Assembly (NCBI GenBank): GCA_030694365.1
Contig: JAUXYM010000089.1
Span: forward strand, 1-52,941
Direction: 5' to 3'
DNA: 52,941 nt
Source: Nevskia sp.
GTDB taxonomy: Bacteria > Pseudomonadota > Gammaproteobacteria > Nevskiales > Nevskiaceae
Shown here: positions 13,641 to 23,131 of the stretch, one piece after another
How the letters are laid out: every line of letters starts with the position of its first letter
Numbering within the stretch: the stretch's first letter is position 1
Notes under the pieces: generated by a model
The model's input: only the letters and a program-made list of their open reading frames with translations
What the model was told of the DNA's origin: nothing
The model's database searches: none
Position numbers and translations under genes: made by a program

Positions 13641-16600
13641 ATGTCGATGCTGATCGGCCGTCGGTATCTCGTGGCGGTACCGGCGGTTTTCTGTGCACTC
13701 CTGGGATCGACGGTCGCGCTAGCGCAGTCGATCCCCAGCGTCAGCATCGACAACCTCAGCGTCGTCGAGGGCGACAGCGGCAATGCGATCGCGAAATTCA
13801 CTTTCAAACTATCGGCGGCTTCAAAGAAGACGGTTTCGGTCGGCTTCGCGACTGCTAACGGCACGGCAACGGCCGGCAGCGACTACACAGCGCGAACTGG
13901 TACCACGACATTCTCACCGGGCCAGACCAGCCGAACGCAATCATTTACGGTTATCGGCGACAAGCGCTCCGAACCGAACGAGACATTCGTCGTCAATCTG
14001 AGCAAGCCGGTGGGCCTCAGCATTGCCAGAACGCAAGGTGTGGCAACGATCGTCAACGACGACCAAACGATTCCCAGCGTCAGCGTCGACGATGTCAGCG
14101 TGGTCGAAGGTAGCAGCAGTGCAGTCGCAAAATTCACCTTCAAACTCTCGGCACCGTCGACGCAATCCGTATCGGTCCGCTTCGCGACCGCCAACGGTAC
14201 GGCGATGGCGGGCAGCGACTACACGGCGCGTAGCGGCTTGACGACGTTTGCACCTGGTGAAACCAGCCGAACGCAGTCGTTCACCGTTTCCGGGGACACG
14301 CTGCTTGAGCAGGACGAGACGTTCTTCGTCAATCTGAGCACGCCGGCGGGCCTGAGCATCGCCAAGGCGCGCGGTGTGGCGACAATTGTCAATGACGATG
14401 CGGGAGCGGATACCGCCCCGAACGCTTTCGGCTTCGCGGCGCTGACCAATGTTCCGATCGGCAGTGTGCAGACCAGCGAGGCGATCACGATCAGCGGCAT
14501 CAATGCGCCGTCACCGATCTCGATCCTCGGTGGCAGCTACAGCCTGAATGGTCAGCCGTTCACCAATCTTGACGGCACGCTCGGAAATGGTGACAGCGTG
14601 CGTGTGCAGCAGACTGCATCGCCTTCATTTTCGACCAAGACGACTGCGCTGCTCACCATCGGTGGCGTTGCTGGCTCCTGGGATGTGACCACCCGCGAGA
14701 TCGACGAGGCGCCGGATACCGCCCCTAACGCTTTCGGCTTCACGGCGCTGACCAATGTTCCGATCGGCAGTGTGCAGACCAGCGAGGCGATCACGATCAG
14801 CGGCATCAATGCGCCGTCACCGATCTCGATCCTCGGTGGCAGCTACAGCCTGAATGGTCAGCCGTTCACCAACCTTGACGGCACGCTCGGAAATGGGGAC
14901 AGCGTGCTTGTGCAGCAGCTTGCATCGCCATCGTTTTCGACCAAGACGACTGCGCTGCTCACCATCGGTGGCGTTGCCGGCTCTTGGGATGTGACGACAT
15001 ACAAAATCGATGACAAGCCCGACCCCATTGTTTTCCAGGCCATGAAGAATGCCGCGCCCGGCAGCTTCGTGACCAGCAATACGATAACCGTCAGCGGCAT
15101 CAATACGCCGGTAGCGCTCTCGGTGAGCGGCGGCACCTACAGCGTTGATGGAGGCCCTTGGGACTCTGCGCCCGGCAGAATCGACAACGGCGCGAAGGTC
15201 CGCGTCCAGGCTCGCGCCAGCAGTTCGTTTGGCAAGACAACAGATGCCAATCTCACCGTAGCCGGAGTGCAGACCACGTTCCGGGTCGGCACCGTTGCCT
15301 TGGACAAGACCAAGGATGTGCTGATCTTCAGCAGCGTGGCCGAGGTTGCTCAGGCTCAAACGGTGACCAGCACCCCCTTGCTCATCGAAGGTGTCTACCC
15401 GAACTCGCCAGTGTCCGTAGCTGGGGTCGGTGGGGCTTATAGCATCGACGGCAGGCCATTCACCATCGAGGATGGCCTGGTCAGCAACGGTTCGTCGGTC
15501 CGAATGCAATTGGTGATCAAAAGTCCGGCCAGCTCGGCTACGGCCGTCTTCTATGTTGGCGATAAAAGCGGCAGCTTTACTTTGGCTACTGGACCTGCCG
15601 ATACCGAGCCGACCCCGTTCAGCTTCACGTCCAACAGCGGGTCCGAGATCGATATCGACCAGACCAGGAGCATTACCGTGCAGGGCATCAGTGCTGCCGC
15701 CCCGATCTCGATCGACGGCGGCACCTATCAGATCGGTTCTGGCCCGTTCACGGGTAAAGCCGGGGTAATCAACGAGGGGCAGATGGTGACGGTCAAGCTG
15801 AGAGCCGCGCACAGCTACTCTACGGCGACCGAGCTCAGGCTGACCATCGGTGGGATCAGCGCCACCTACCGCAACACAACCTCGCCGTTCCCGAAACCAC
15901 GTATCAGTCTGGGGAACGGGGTTTATTCCAGCGCACGGTCGGTGAGCATCACGGTGCCGGACGGCTTGCCGCAGGGCACCGCGATTTACTACACCCTGGA
16001 TCGCAGCAAGCCGAGCGTCGCCGGCATCCCCTATACCGGCTCCTTTACGGTGAGAGAGACCGGCAGTCTCCGTGCAGCCGTCGTGAGGACCGATGGCGCG
16101 ATCGTCGGCCCGGTGGCGACTGGATACTTCCAGTTCTATGCAACCACTGAGGCTCTGCCGGTTTATGTGCCGGTCGGTACCGATCTGGGGCTATGGAAGA
16201 TTGATCTGCCGATTGGCCGTTTCGGGCAGCTTTTCAGTGCCTCCCCACCGTTCGTCGCCGGCTTCTCCAGCCCGCCCTATTTTCAGCCAAACGCTGACGG
16301 GTCCATTGATTTCTCGGCGCCGGTGACCGGAATGACCACCGCCAACAGTGAGGATCCGCGTTCCGAACTTCGCCAGTTGAATGCCGATGGCACACAAGCC
16401 GCATGGCGCATCGGTGACGACCTCCGGACGCTGAGTTCATCGCTGACCGTGACCCAGGTTCCAAGTAGCGGAAAGGTGACGATCGGACAAATACACACCA
16501 ACGATGGCTCCCCTCTGGTGCTACTCGATTGGCGTGGAGATCAGGGACAGCCGGGCAGCCTGGTTTTCGCAGTGCGCGCTCATCCCGATGATCCTTCCGG

Positions 16601-16853
16601 TGCATCGACGGTGCTGGCCAGTAACCTGCCGTGGGGAGTTCCGATCAGTTACCGCATCCACGTCTCGCGTGACGGCATTCTGAGTATCACTGGTGTTGGT
16701 CGTATGGCCGTGGTTCCAATCAGCGCCGCCTGGCGGACCAAAACCCAGTACTTCAAGGCCGGCACTTACGTGCACGATAATGAGGGCCTGGCTAGCGAGG
16801 GCGGCGCGGCCCAGTTTCATGGAATCAATCTGGTGCCCGAACTGGTGCCGTAA
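13641..16853 (+). CDS. Secreted multidomain alginate lyase, family PL7
   Basis: A 1070-residue exported protein that probably cleaves alginate-like polyuronate by beta-elimination. ATG 13641 gives a good signal peptide (LVAVPAVFCALLGSTVALA); the frame opens at 13488 but earlier starts add a poor N terminus. Domain order: two Calx-beta domains (about 31-137 and 143-251), five repeats of about 100 residues sharing ITISGI, GGSYS(L/I)(N/D)G and (L/T)IGG motifs (257 to about 750; the first two nearly identical), a chitobiase-C-terminal-like domain (about 755-835, YYTLDRSKPS), and the PL7 lyase (about 842-1070). Lyase residues are present: RSELR 907-911, QIH 950-952 and YFKAGTY 1037-1043, with His where many members have Gln two residues after the last Tyr. 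Calx-beta domains usually bind calcium. Confidence 0.85.
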   Translation: MSMLIGRRYLVAVPAVFCALLGSTVALAQSIPSVSIDNLSVVEGDSGNAIAKFTFKLSAASKKTVSVGFATANGTATAGSDYTARTGTTTFSPGQTSRTQSFTVIGDKRSEPNETFVVNLSKPVGLSIARTQGVATIVNDDQTIPSVSVDDVSVVEGSSSAVAKFTFKLSAPSTQSVSVRFATANGTAMAGSDYTARSGLTTFAPGETSRTQSFTVSGDTLLEQDETFFVNLSTPAGLSIAKARGVATIVNDDAGADTAPNAFGFAALTNVPIGSVQTSEAITISGINAPSPISILGGSYSLNGQPFTNLDGTLGNGDSVRVQQTASPSFSTKTTALLTIGGVAGSWDVTTREIDEAPDTAPNAFGFTALTNVPIGSVQTSEAITISGINAPSPISILGGSYSLNGQPFTNLDGTLGNGDSVLVQQLASPSFSTKTTALLTIGGVAGSWDVTTYKIDDKPDPIVFQAMKNAAPGSFVTSNTITVSGINTPVALSVSGGTYSVDGGPWDSAPGRIDNGAKVRVQARASSSFGKTTDANLTVAGVQTTFRVGTVALDKTKDVLIFSSVAEVAQAQTVTSTPLLIEGVYPNSPVSVAGVGGAYSIDGRPFTIEDGLVSNGSSVRMQLVIKSPASSATAVFYVGDKSGSFTLATGPADTEPTPFSFTSNSGSEIDIDQTRSITVQGISAAAPISIDGGTYQIGSGPFTGKAGVINEGQMVTVKLRAAHSYSTATELRLTIGGISATYRNTTSPFPKPRISLGNGVYSSARSVSITVPDGLPQGTAIYYTLDRSKPSVAGIPYTGSFTVRETGSLRAAVVRTDGAIVGPVATGYFQFYATTEALPVYVPVGTDLGLWKIDLPIGRFGQLFSASPPFVAGFSSPPYFQPNADGSIDFSAPVTGMTTANSEDPRSELRQLNADGTQAAWRIGDDLRTLSSSLTVTQVPSSGKVTIGQIHTNDGSPLVLLDWRGDQGQPGSLVFAVRAHPDDPSGASTVLASNLPWGVPISYRIHVSRDGILSITGVGRMAVVPISAAWRTKTQYFKAGTYVHDNEGLASEGGAAQFHGINLVPELVP
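14409..15020 (+). repeat. 306-bp tandem duplication inside alginate lyase gene
   Basis: 14409-14714 and 14715-15020 are nearly identical direct repeats of 102 codons each, differing at scattered bases. They encode repeats one and two of the five-repeat array. The other three repeats are diverged, so this pair is a recent duplication or is kept alike by gene conversion. Confidence 0.85.
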
Positions 16854-16913
16854 TTCAGCACAGCGCAAGCTGACGGCGCTCGCTCACCAGGGGCCATTGA
16901 GCTGGTGAAACCG

Positions 16914-18281
16914 TCAACGCAGGCCAAATTCGATCGCCAGCCCGGCCAGCGCGCAGACGCCGATCAGCTTCGGCACGCTGAGACCGTAGCGCAGCAGCGC
17001 GATCAAGGAAGCCGCGCCGATCAGGGCTGCCGGCCATTCGAATGCACCGCCGAAGCCTGCCGGCCACAGCACATGGAAGGCGAAGAACAGCGCCAGATTG
17101 AGGATCACGCCGACCACGGCGGCGGTGATGCCGGTCAGCGGCGCGGTCAGGCGCAGGTTGTCGCGCGTCGCTTCGACCAGCGGCCCGCCGGCCAGAATGA
17201 ACACGAACGACGGCAGGAAGGTGAACCAGGTCGCGACACAGGCGGCCAGCGTTGCTGAAGCAAGCAAATGGCCGGGGCCGAGCGCTGCGGCCAGCGCATC
17301 GGTCTGCCAGCCGCCGACGAAGCCGACGAAAGCGACGATCATGATCAGCGGGCCGGGCGTGGTTTCACCGAGCGCCAGGCCATCGATCATCTGGCCGGGC
17401 GACAGCCAGTGGAACTGGTTGACGGCAGATTCGTAGACATAGGGCAGCACCGCGTAAGCGCCGCCGAAAGTCAGCAGCGCAGCGCCGGAGAAGAAGGTCG
17501 CCATCCGGGTGATCGGATTGTCGATGCCGAGCGTGGCGACCAGCGCCAGCCAGACCGAGGTCCACAGCGCGAGGCCGATGACCAGCACCGTGATCAAGCC
17601 TGTCGTCCGGTACGCGGCGTGCGGTATTACGGCGTCGTCATCGATCAGGCAAGGCGCGCCGCTGCCCTTGATGCCGCCGTGGCCGCCGCCGGCCTTGAAG
17701 CGCTCCGGGGCGATACGGCCGCCGATCAAGCCGAGCAAGGCTGCACCGAGCACGATCAGCGGAAACGGCAGATGCAGCGCGAAGATCGCGACGAAGGCCG
17801 CGGCGGCGATCGCCCAGAGTGCGGCGTTGTGCAAGGCGCGCTTGCCGATCCGCCAGGCGGCGTGGACGACGATCGCGGTCACCGCCGGCTTGATGCCGTA
17901 GAGGATGCCGGCAACCACCGGCACCTGGCCAAAGGCGAGATAGGCCCAGGTCAGGCCGATCAGCAGCAGCAGCGACGGCAGCACGAACAAGGCACCGGCC
18001 GCGATGCCGCCGCGGGTGCCGTGCAGCAGCCAGCCGATGTAGGTCGCCAGCTGTTGCGCCTCCGGGCCGGGCAGCACCATGCAGTAGTTCAGCGCGTGCA
18101 GGAAACGGCGTTCGGAAATCCAGCGCCGGCGATCGACCAGTTCCTGATGCATCACCGCAATCTGTCCGGCCGGGCCGCCGAACGATACGAAGCCGAGCCA
18201 CAGCCAGAAGCGCAGCGCCATTGGAAACGTCACCGGCGCAGGACGCGTCGGCACCGCAGGTTCAGCAGGGTTCACGATCAC
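16914..18281 (-). CDS. chrA: Chromate transporter ChrA (two-domain)
   Basis: A 455-residue CHR-family inner-membrane protein that exports chromate. Each half begins with a related motif: FWLWLGFVSFGGPAGQIAV near residue 26 and ATFFSGAALLTFGGAYAVLPYV in the second half. The LPGPEAQQLATYIG and GETTPGPLIMIVAFVG motifs are characteristic. About ten hydrophobic helices are visible. The two-domain form matches the long-chain CHR subfamily. It is convergent with the alginate lyase gene. No chrB-type regulator is next to it, so its inducer is unknown. Confidence 0.93.
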   Translation of the reverse strand: MIVNPAEPAVPTRPAPVTFPMALRFWLWLGFVSFGGPAGQIAVMHQELVDRRRWISERRFLHALNYCMVLPGPEAQQLATYIGWLLHGTRGGIAAGALFVLPSLLLLIGLTWAYLAFGQVPVVAGILYGIKPAVTAIVVHAAWRIGKRALHNAALWAIAAAAFVAIFALHLPFPLIVLGAALLGLIGGRIAPERFKAGGGHGGIKGSGAPCLIDDDAVIPHAAYRTTGLITVLVIGLALWTSVWLALVATLGIDNPITRMATFFSGAALLTFGGAYAVLPYVYESAVNQFHWLSPGQMIDGLALGETTPGPLIMIVAFVGFVGGWQTDALAAALGPGHLLASATLAACVATWFTFLPSFVFILAGGPLVEATRDNLRLTAPLTGITAAVVGVILNLALFFAFHVLWPAGFGGAFEWPAALIGAASLIALLRYGLSVPKLIGVCALAGLAIEFGLR

Positions 18282-18390
18282 AGGCTCCCATCGGGCAGGG
18301 CCCGGAATGGAGCAGAACTTGGACGAGGATCGTCGGTACGCAGGGCGTCTGCGTGAGCCCCGGCGGGAAGTTTAGCGAAGCTCGGCGGCT

Positions 18391-19656
18391 TCAGGGCGCA
18401 ACCACCACCGGCCGTACCCGCGCGCTCTTCACCGCGTTGGCGCGGATGTCGGTGATCTCGACCTGATAGCTGCCGATCACCAGCCGCGCGCCGGGGCGCG
18501 GCAGCTCCTGCATCTGCTCCATGACCAGGCCGTTGAGCGTCTTCGGCCCTCCGGTCGGCAGCTTCCAGTTCAGCGAGCGGTTGAGGCTGCGGATGGTCAC
18601 CGAGCCGTGCACCAGCACGCTGCCATCGGCATCGAGATAAACGTTCTTGACCCGCGTTGCCGGGTCCGAGGTGAACTCGCCGACCACTTCTTCGAGGATG
18701 TCTTCGAGCGTCACCAGGCCCTGGATGTCGCCGTATTCGTCGACCACGAAACCGATGCGCCGCTTCTGGTCCTGGAAGTTCAGCAGCTGCTGATTCAGCG
18801 GCGTGCCTTCGGGGATGTAGTAGGGATCGCGGACCAAGGTCAGCAGGGTTTCGAGTGTCAGGTTGTCTTGCACGGTCAGGCGCAGCACCTTGCGCAGATG
18901 GACGATGCCCTTGAGGTCGTCGATCGAGCCATCGAACACCGGCAGCCGCGTGTGGCTGGAAGCGATGATCACTTCGCGGATCGTCTCCCAAGGCTCGGAG
19001 ATGTCGATGCCGACGATCCCGTTGCGCGGAATCATGATGTCTTCGACGGTGGCCTTTTCCAGATCGAGGATCGACAGCAGCATGCGTTGATGGCGCTCGG
19101 GGATCATGGCACCGGCCTCGGCCACCACCGAGCGCAACTCCTCGCTCGACAGGCTGTGCGCGGCGGCATCTTCCGGGCTGACGCCGAACATCCGCAGCAC
19201 GCCGTTCGACAGCACGTTGACCACGTAGACCACCGGATACACGACCCACTGCAGCGTCGTGTAGATGTACGCGGAGGGGATCGCCACCCGCTCCGGATGC
19301 AGCGCGCTGAGCGTCTTCGGGGCGATCTCGCCGAAGATCAGGATGAACACGGTCAAGATGCCGGTGGTCGCGGCGATCCAGGCGCTGCCGTACAACTCCA
19401 GGGTGATGATGGTGGCGATCGCGGTCGACGCCGAATGTACGGCGATGTTGCCGAGCAGGATCATGCCGATCAGGCGATCGGGCCGCTCCAGGAGCTTTTC
19501 AGCGAGCTTGGCACCGCGATGGCCGGACTTTGCCAGGTGGCGCAGGCGATAGCGGTTGAGCGCCATCAACGCCGTTTCCGATCCGGCGAAGAACGCCGAC
19601 AGCAGAAGCAGGAAGACCAGCAGGACCAGCAATGCGACTAGCGTTTTATCGTCCAA
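18391..19656 (-). CDS. corB: CNNM/CorC-family transporter (CorB/YfjD)
   Basis: A 421-residue inner-membrane protein with an N-terminal CNNM (DUF21) domain of three or four helices (SAFFAGSETALMALNRYRL), a CBS pair (about 195-330, VEDIMIPRN and FVVDEYGDIQGLVTLEDILEEVVGEF) and a C-terminal CorC/HlyC domain. Members are linked to magnesium and cobalt homeostasis. The start is TTG at 19656 with AAGGA nine bases upstream; no in-frame ATG fits better. It follows ypjD on the same strand, and the corB-ypjD-ffh neighbourhood is shared with Escherichia coli. Confidence 0.9.
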   Translation of the reverse strand: MDDKTLVALLVLLVFLLLLSAFFAGSETALMALNRYRLRHLAKSGHRGAKLAEKLLERPDRLIGMILLGNIAVHSASTAIATIITLELYGSAWIAATTGILTVFILIFGEIAPKTLSALHPERVAIPSAYIYTTLQWVVYPVVYVVNVLSNGVLRMFGVSPEDAAAHSLSSEELRSVVAEAGAMIPERHQRMLLSILDLEKATVEDIMIPRNGIVGIDISEPWETIREVIIASSHTRLPVFDGSIDDLKGIVHLRKVLRLTVQDNLTLETLLTLVRDPYYIPEGTPLNQQLLNFQDQKRRIGFVVDEYGDIQGLVTLEDILEEVVGEFTSDPATRVKNVYLDADGSVLVHGSVTIRSLNRSLNWKLPTGGPKTLNGLVMEQMQELPRPGARLVIGSYQVEITDIRANAVKSARVRPVVVAP

Positions 19657-19744
19657 CTGAAAATCCTTGACCCCCCGGAACCTATTAAAGCGGATGGGCA
19701 GGGTGGCGTGTCAAGCCGGCGTCCGATTGCTGCGGCCGCAGCGC

Positions 19745-20530
19745 TCAGTACCAGCTGCGTCCGAGCACCTGTTCGAGGATCAGCTTGGAGCCGAAATAAG
19801 CCAGCACCAGCACGGCATAACCGGACAGCGCCCAGCGCACGGCGGTGCGGCCGCGCCAGCCATGACGCAGCCGGCCCCAGAGCAGCATGCCGAAGGTCAG
19901 CCAGGCGCAGAAGCTGAGCACGGTCTTGTGGACCAGATGCTGGGCGAACAGGTTGTTGACGAACAGCATGCCGCTGACCAGGGTCAGCGACAGCAGGAAG
20001 AAGCCGAAGAAGATCAGCTGGAACAGCAGGCGTTCCATGGTCTGCAGTGGCGGCAGCCGGCGCAGCAGCATGATGTTCGCCGGCTTGCGCAGCATGCGGT
20101 CGAGGCTCAGCGTGGCGATCGCCTGGATCGAGGCCAGGGTCAGCAGGCCGGCGCTGAGCAGCGAAAAAATGATGTGCAGGCCGATCTTCCAGTCCGCCAG
20201 CGGAATCGGATGGCCGTGATCGGTGAACAGCACCGGGGCCAGTGCCCAGAGCGCGGTGATCGGGTAATGGACTACGCCGAGTGCGTGCAAGGGCTCGCGG
20301 AAGCAGAACACCCAGAGCATCAGAGACGACAGGAAGCCGAGCATCGACAGCGACTCGGCGATACCGATCACCAAGTTCGAGCCGGCGATCACCTGTTGGC
20401 TCAGCGCGGCAGCATGGGCGAGCAGCGCCACGGTCAGCACCAGATGTTCGCCTTCGACCTTGATACGCAGTGCGCGCCAGCCGGCGACGGCGTACAGGAT
20501 GGCGGCAATCAGGCTGAAAGTAAGAGACAT
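19745..20530 (-). CDS. ypjD: CcsA-like inner-membrane protein YpjD
   Basis: A 261-residue protein with eight predicted helices, related to the cytochrome c assembly (CcsA/CcmC) superfamily. The family's HxxF-type region is seen in WKIGLHIIFSLLSAGLL and FAQHLVHKTVLSFCAWL, with conserved histidines. In Escherichia coli YpjD lies next to ffh and CorB and is linked to their function by context only. The ATG at 20530 is chosen over an upstream frame start at 20656, which has no family similarity before it. Confidence 0.85.
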   Translation of the reverse strand: MSLTFSLIAAILYAVAGWRALRIKVEGEHLVLTVALLAHAAALSQQVIAGSNLVIGIAESLSMLGFLSSLMLWVFCFREPLHALGVVHYPITALWALAPVLFTDHGHPIPLADWKIGLHIIFSLLSAGLLTLASIQAIATLSLDRMLRKPANIMLLRRLPPLQTMERLLFQLIFFGFFLLSLTLVSGMLFVNNLFAQHLVHKTVLSFCAWLTFGMLLWGRLRHGWRGRTAVRWALSGYAVLVLAYFGSKLILEQVLGRSWY

Positions 20531-20671
20531 GGATGCTCGTTGTCGGTTGCAGCGATAGTAACGTGCCGCAGGCGGCGTCGGCTCCGGGGCGTCGCCCGGG
20601 GAATAGCGTTGCCCGGCCGATCGCCAAAACGCCCGTGCTAAATTTGTGGCCTCCACTCACCGTTGGCAGCG

Positions 20672-21436
20672 ATGCGAATCAGGATTCTCGGATGTAGCGG
20701 CGGCATCGGGCCGGGTCTGCGCACAACAACCCTGCTGATCGACGGCGCGCTGCTGATCGACGCCGGCACCGGCGTCGGCGATCTCGAGCCGGCCGAACTT
20801 GCGGCGATCAAGACCGTGCTGCTGACCCACGCCCATCTCGATCACATCTGCGGCCTGGCGTTCATGGCCGACAACCTGTTCGGCGAGATCGATCACCCGC
20901 TCAAGGTGCACGCGATCCCGGAAGCGCTGGCGGTGCTGCGCGAGCACATCTTCAACTGGAAGGTCTGGCCGGATTTCACCGCGCTGCCGGATGCCGAACA
21001 CCCGCTGATCGTGCTGGAACCGCTGGTGCCGGCCACTGCACTGAAGCTTGGTTCCTTGTCGATCACGCCGTTCCAAGTGTCGCACACGGTGCCGGCGGTG
21101 GGTTTTGTCGTCGACGACGGCCGCGGCGTGTTCGCGTTCAGTGGCGATACCTTTGCCCATGACCGGATCTGGGAGTTCCTCAATGCCTTGCCGCGCCTCG
21201 ATCATCTCATGATCGAAGTGGCGTTCCCGAATCACGAGGACGCGCTGGCGCAGCGGGCGCGGCATTTCACGCCGGGCCGTCTCGGCAGCGAACTGGGCAA
21301 GTTCAGGCATCGGCCGATGCTGCATCTGACCCACGCCAAGCCGGGTGCCGAAGCGCTGATCGCCGAGCAATGCACCGTGGCGCTGGCCGGCTGGCAATAC
21401 CGGCACTTGCGGATCGGCGACGAGATCATCGTTTAG
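20672..21436 (+). CDS. MBL-fold cyclic-nucleotide phosphodiesterase-like hydrolase
   Basis: A 254-residue metallo-beta-lactamase-fold protein. The metal motif THAHLDHICG (about residues 51-60) is followed by further ligands: FQVSHTVPAVGF, FSGDT (about 158) and LTHAKP (about 221). The pattern fits the class II cyclic-nucleotide phosphodiesterase (PDE1/CpdP) group, which hydrolyses cAMP or cGMP. This would tie in with the Crp-like sites, although the substrate is inferred. ATG at 20672 is used; a TTG at 20663 is possible. It is divergent from ypjD. Confidence 0.8.
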   Translation: MRIRILGCSGGIGPGLRTTTLLIDGALLIDAGTGVGDLEPAELAAIKTVLLTHAHLDHICGLAFMADNLFGEIDHPLKVHAIPEALAVLREHIFNWKVWPDFTALPDAEHPLIVLEPLVPATALKLGSLSITPFQVSHTVPAVGFVVDDGRGVFAFSGDTFAHDRIWEFLNALPRLDHLMIEVAFPNHEDALAQRARHFTPGRLGSELGKFRHRPMLHLTHAKPGAEALIAEQCTVALAGWQYRHLRIGDEIIV

Positions 21437-21453
21437 CGTCAAAAGCCGGGCTG

Positions 21454-21535
21454 GCGCGGAGAACGCAAAGGACGCGGAGAAAAGCAAAGCTTTTTCAAGC
21501 AGCGCTTTTGCCGTTCTCCGCGCTCTCCGCGTGAG
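21454..21535. repeat. Palindromic repeat GCGGAGAACGCAAAG / CTCTCCGCGTGAG, copy A
   Basis: An imperfect inverted repeat between the phosphodiesterase-like gene and ffh. It shares its arms with 24869-24951 but has a different loop. Confidence 0.75.
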
Positions 21536-21664
21536 ATTGCTTTTCGCTGTTCTCTGCACGCTTTGCCCTCGCGGTGCACCGCTCGACTGCGTGAGATAAA
21601 GCCGTTGAAGCCGCGCGCTCCGGCATAATCGCCGCGTTCCAAAACGCCAAGATCCTGTCTGCCC

Positions 21665-23032
21665 ATGTTCGAGAATCTGAGTTCCCGCCTGACCCGCACG
21701 CTCGACGCGCTGCGCGGCCAGGGTCGCCTGACCGAAGACCAGGTCAACACCGCTGCCCGCGAGCTGCGCATGGCGCTGCTCGAAGCCGACGTAGCACTCC
21801 CGGTAGTCCGCGAGTTCATCGACAAGGTCAAGGCGCGCGCGGTCGGCACCGAAGTCACCGAAAGCCTGACGCCGGGCCAGTCGATGCTGCGCGTCGTGCA
21901 ACAGGAACTGACGGCGACGCTCGGCGGCACCGCCGAACCGCTGAACCTGCGCACCCAGCCGCCCGCCGTGATCCTGATGGCCGGCCTGCAGGGTTCGGGC
22001 AAGACCACGACTACCGGCAAGCTGGCGTTGCGGTTGCGCGAGGTCGACAAGAAGAAAGTCATCGTCGTGTCCTGCGACGTCTATCGCCCGGCGGCCATCG
22101 AGCAGTTGCGTGTCGTCGCCGGCCAGGTCGATGTCGAATGGTTCCCGTCGAAGCTCGGCGAATCGCCGGTCGAGATCGCCAAGGCGGCGCTGGCGCACGC
22201 CAAGCTGCAGTTCGCCGATGTGCTGATCGTCGACACCGCCGGCCGCCTCGGCATCGACGAGGAAATGATGCAGGAGGTCGCAGCCCTGCACGCCGCGCTG
22301 AACCCGGTCGAAACCCTGTTCGTCGTCGACTCGATGACCGGCCAGGACGCCGCCAACACCGCCAAGGCCTTCGCCGATCGCCTGCCGCTGACCGGCGTGA
22401 TCCTGACCAAGACCGACGGTGACTCGCGCGGTGGCGCGGCACTGTCGGTACGCCATGTCACCGGCAAGCCGGTCAAGTTCATCGGCGTCGGCGAGAAGAG
22501 CGGCGCGCTCGAAGTGTTCCATCCGGATCGCATCGCCGCGCGCATTCTCGGCCAGGGCGACATGCTCGGCCTGATCGAGGAAGCCAGCCGCAAGGTCGAT
22601 ACCGAAGCGGCTGCCAAGCTGGCGTCCAAGCTCAAGAACAAGAAGAGCTTCGACCTCGAGGATTTCCGTCAGCAGATGGCGCAGATGGAACAGATGGGCG
22701 ACATGGGCGCGATGCTCGAGAAGTTGCCCGGCGGGGCCAAGCTGCAGGCGCAGATGAAGAACGTGAAGCCGGAGAAGGAGATCAAGCGCGCGGTCGCGAT
22801 TATCAATTCGATGACCAAGCAGGAGCGCCGCTTTCCGGATCTGATCAAGGCTTCGCGCAAGAAGCGCATCGCCACCGGCGCAGGGCTTGAAGTGCAGGAA
22901 GTGAACAAATTGCTGCGCCAGTTCGACCAGACCAAGGAGATGATGAAGAAGCTCCAGGGCGGCGGCATGGCCAAGATGATGCGGGCGCTGGCTGGTCGCA
23001 TGCCGCCGGGGTTCGGGCCGCCAGGGCGCTGA
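21665..23032 (+). CDS. ffh: Signal recognition particle protein Ffh
   Basis: A 455-residue GTPase that binds 4.5S RNA and signal sequences of nascent membrane proteins. The N domain is followed by the G domain with GLQGSGKTTTTGKLA (about residue 104), DVYRPAAIEQL, DTAGRLGIDEEM and TKTDGDSRGGAAL. The methionine-rich M domain (about 330-455) includes RRFPDLIKASRKKRIATGAG, which contacts the RNA. Length and motif set are normal. Confidence 0.98.
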   Translation: MFENLSSRLTRTLDALRGQGRLTEDQVNTAARELRMALLEADVALPVVREFIDKVKARAVGTEVTESLTPGQSMLRVVQQELTATLGGTAEPLNLRTQPPAVILMAGLQGSGKTTTTGKLALRLREVDKKKVIVVSCDVYRPAAIEQLRVVAGQVDVEWFPSKLGESPVEIAKAALAHAKLQFADVLIVDTAGRLGIDEEMMQEVAALHAALNPVETLFVVDSMTGQDAANTAKAFADRLPLTGVILTKTDGDSRGGAALSVRHVTGKPVKFIGVGEKSGALEVFHPDRIAARILGQGDMLGLIEEASRKVDTEAAAKLASKLKNKKSFDLEDFRQQMAQMEQMGDMGAMLEKLPGGAKLQAQMKNVKPEKEIKRAVAIINSMTKQERRFPDLIKASRKKRIATGAGLEVQEVNKLLRQFDQTKEMMKKLQGGGMAKMMRALAGRMPPGFGPPGR

Positions 23033-23042
23033 TTGCGGCTTC

Positions 23043-23131
23043 GTAGGGTGGGCAAGCTTCATCTGCCCACCGATTCGCGGCCGTTAGCAGACTGCGGCGC
23101 ATGGTGGGCAGGTGAAGCCTGCCCACCCTAC
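23043..23131. repeat. GTAGGGTGGGCA inverted repeat between ffh and mocA
   Basis: A 29-base arm at 23043-23071 pairs with 23103-23131 (27 of 29), separated by 31 bases. The right arm also has an internal ggtgggcagg/cctgcccacc hairpin and covers the mocA stop codon. Confidence 0.8.

Noticed and set aside
20657-23062. Open frame of 801 codons on the minus strand across ffh
   Set aside because: It is antisense to ffh and part of the phosphodiesterase-like gene, which have clear family motifs; high-GC codon bias opens the opposite frame.
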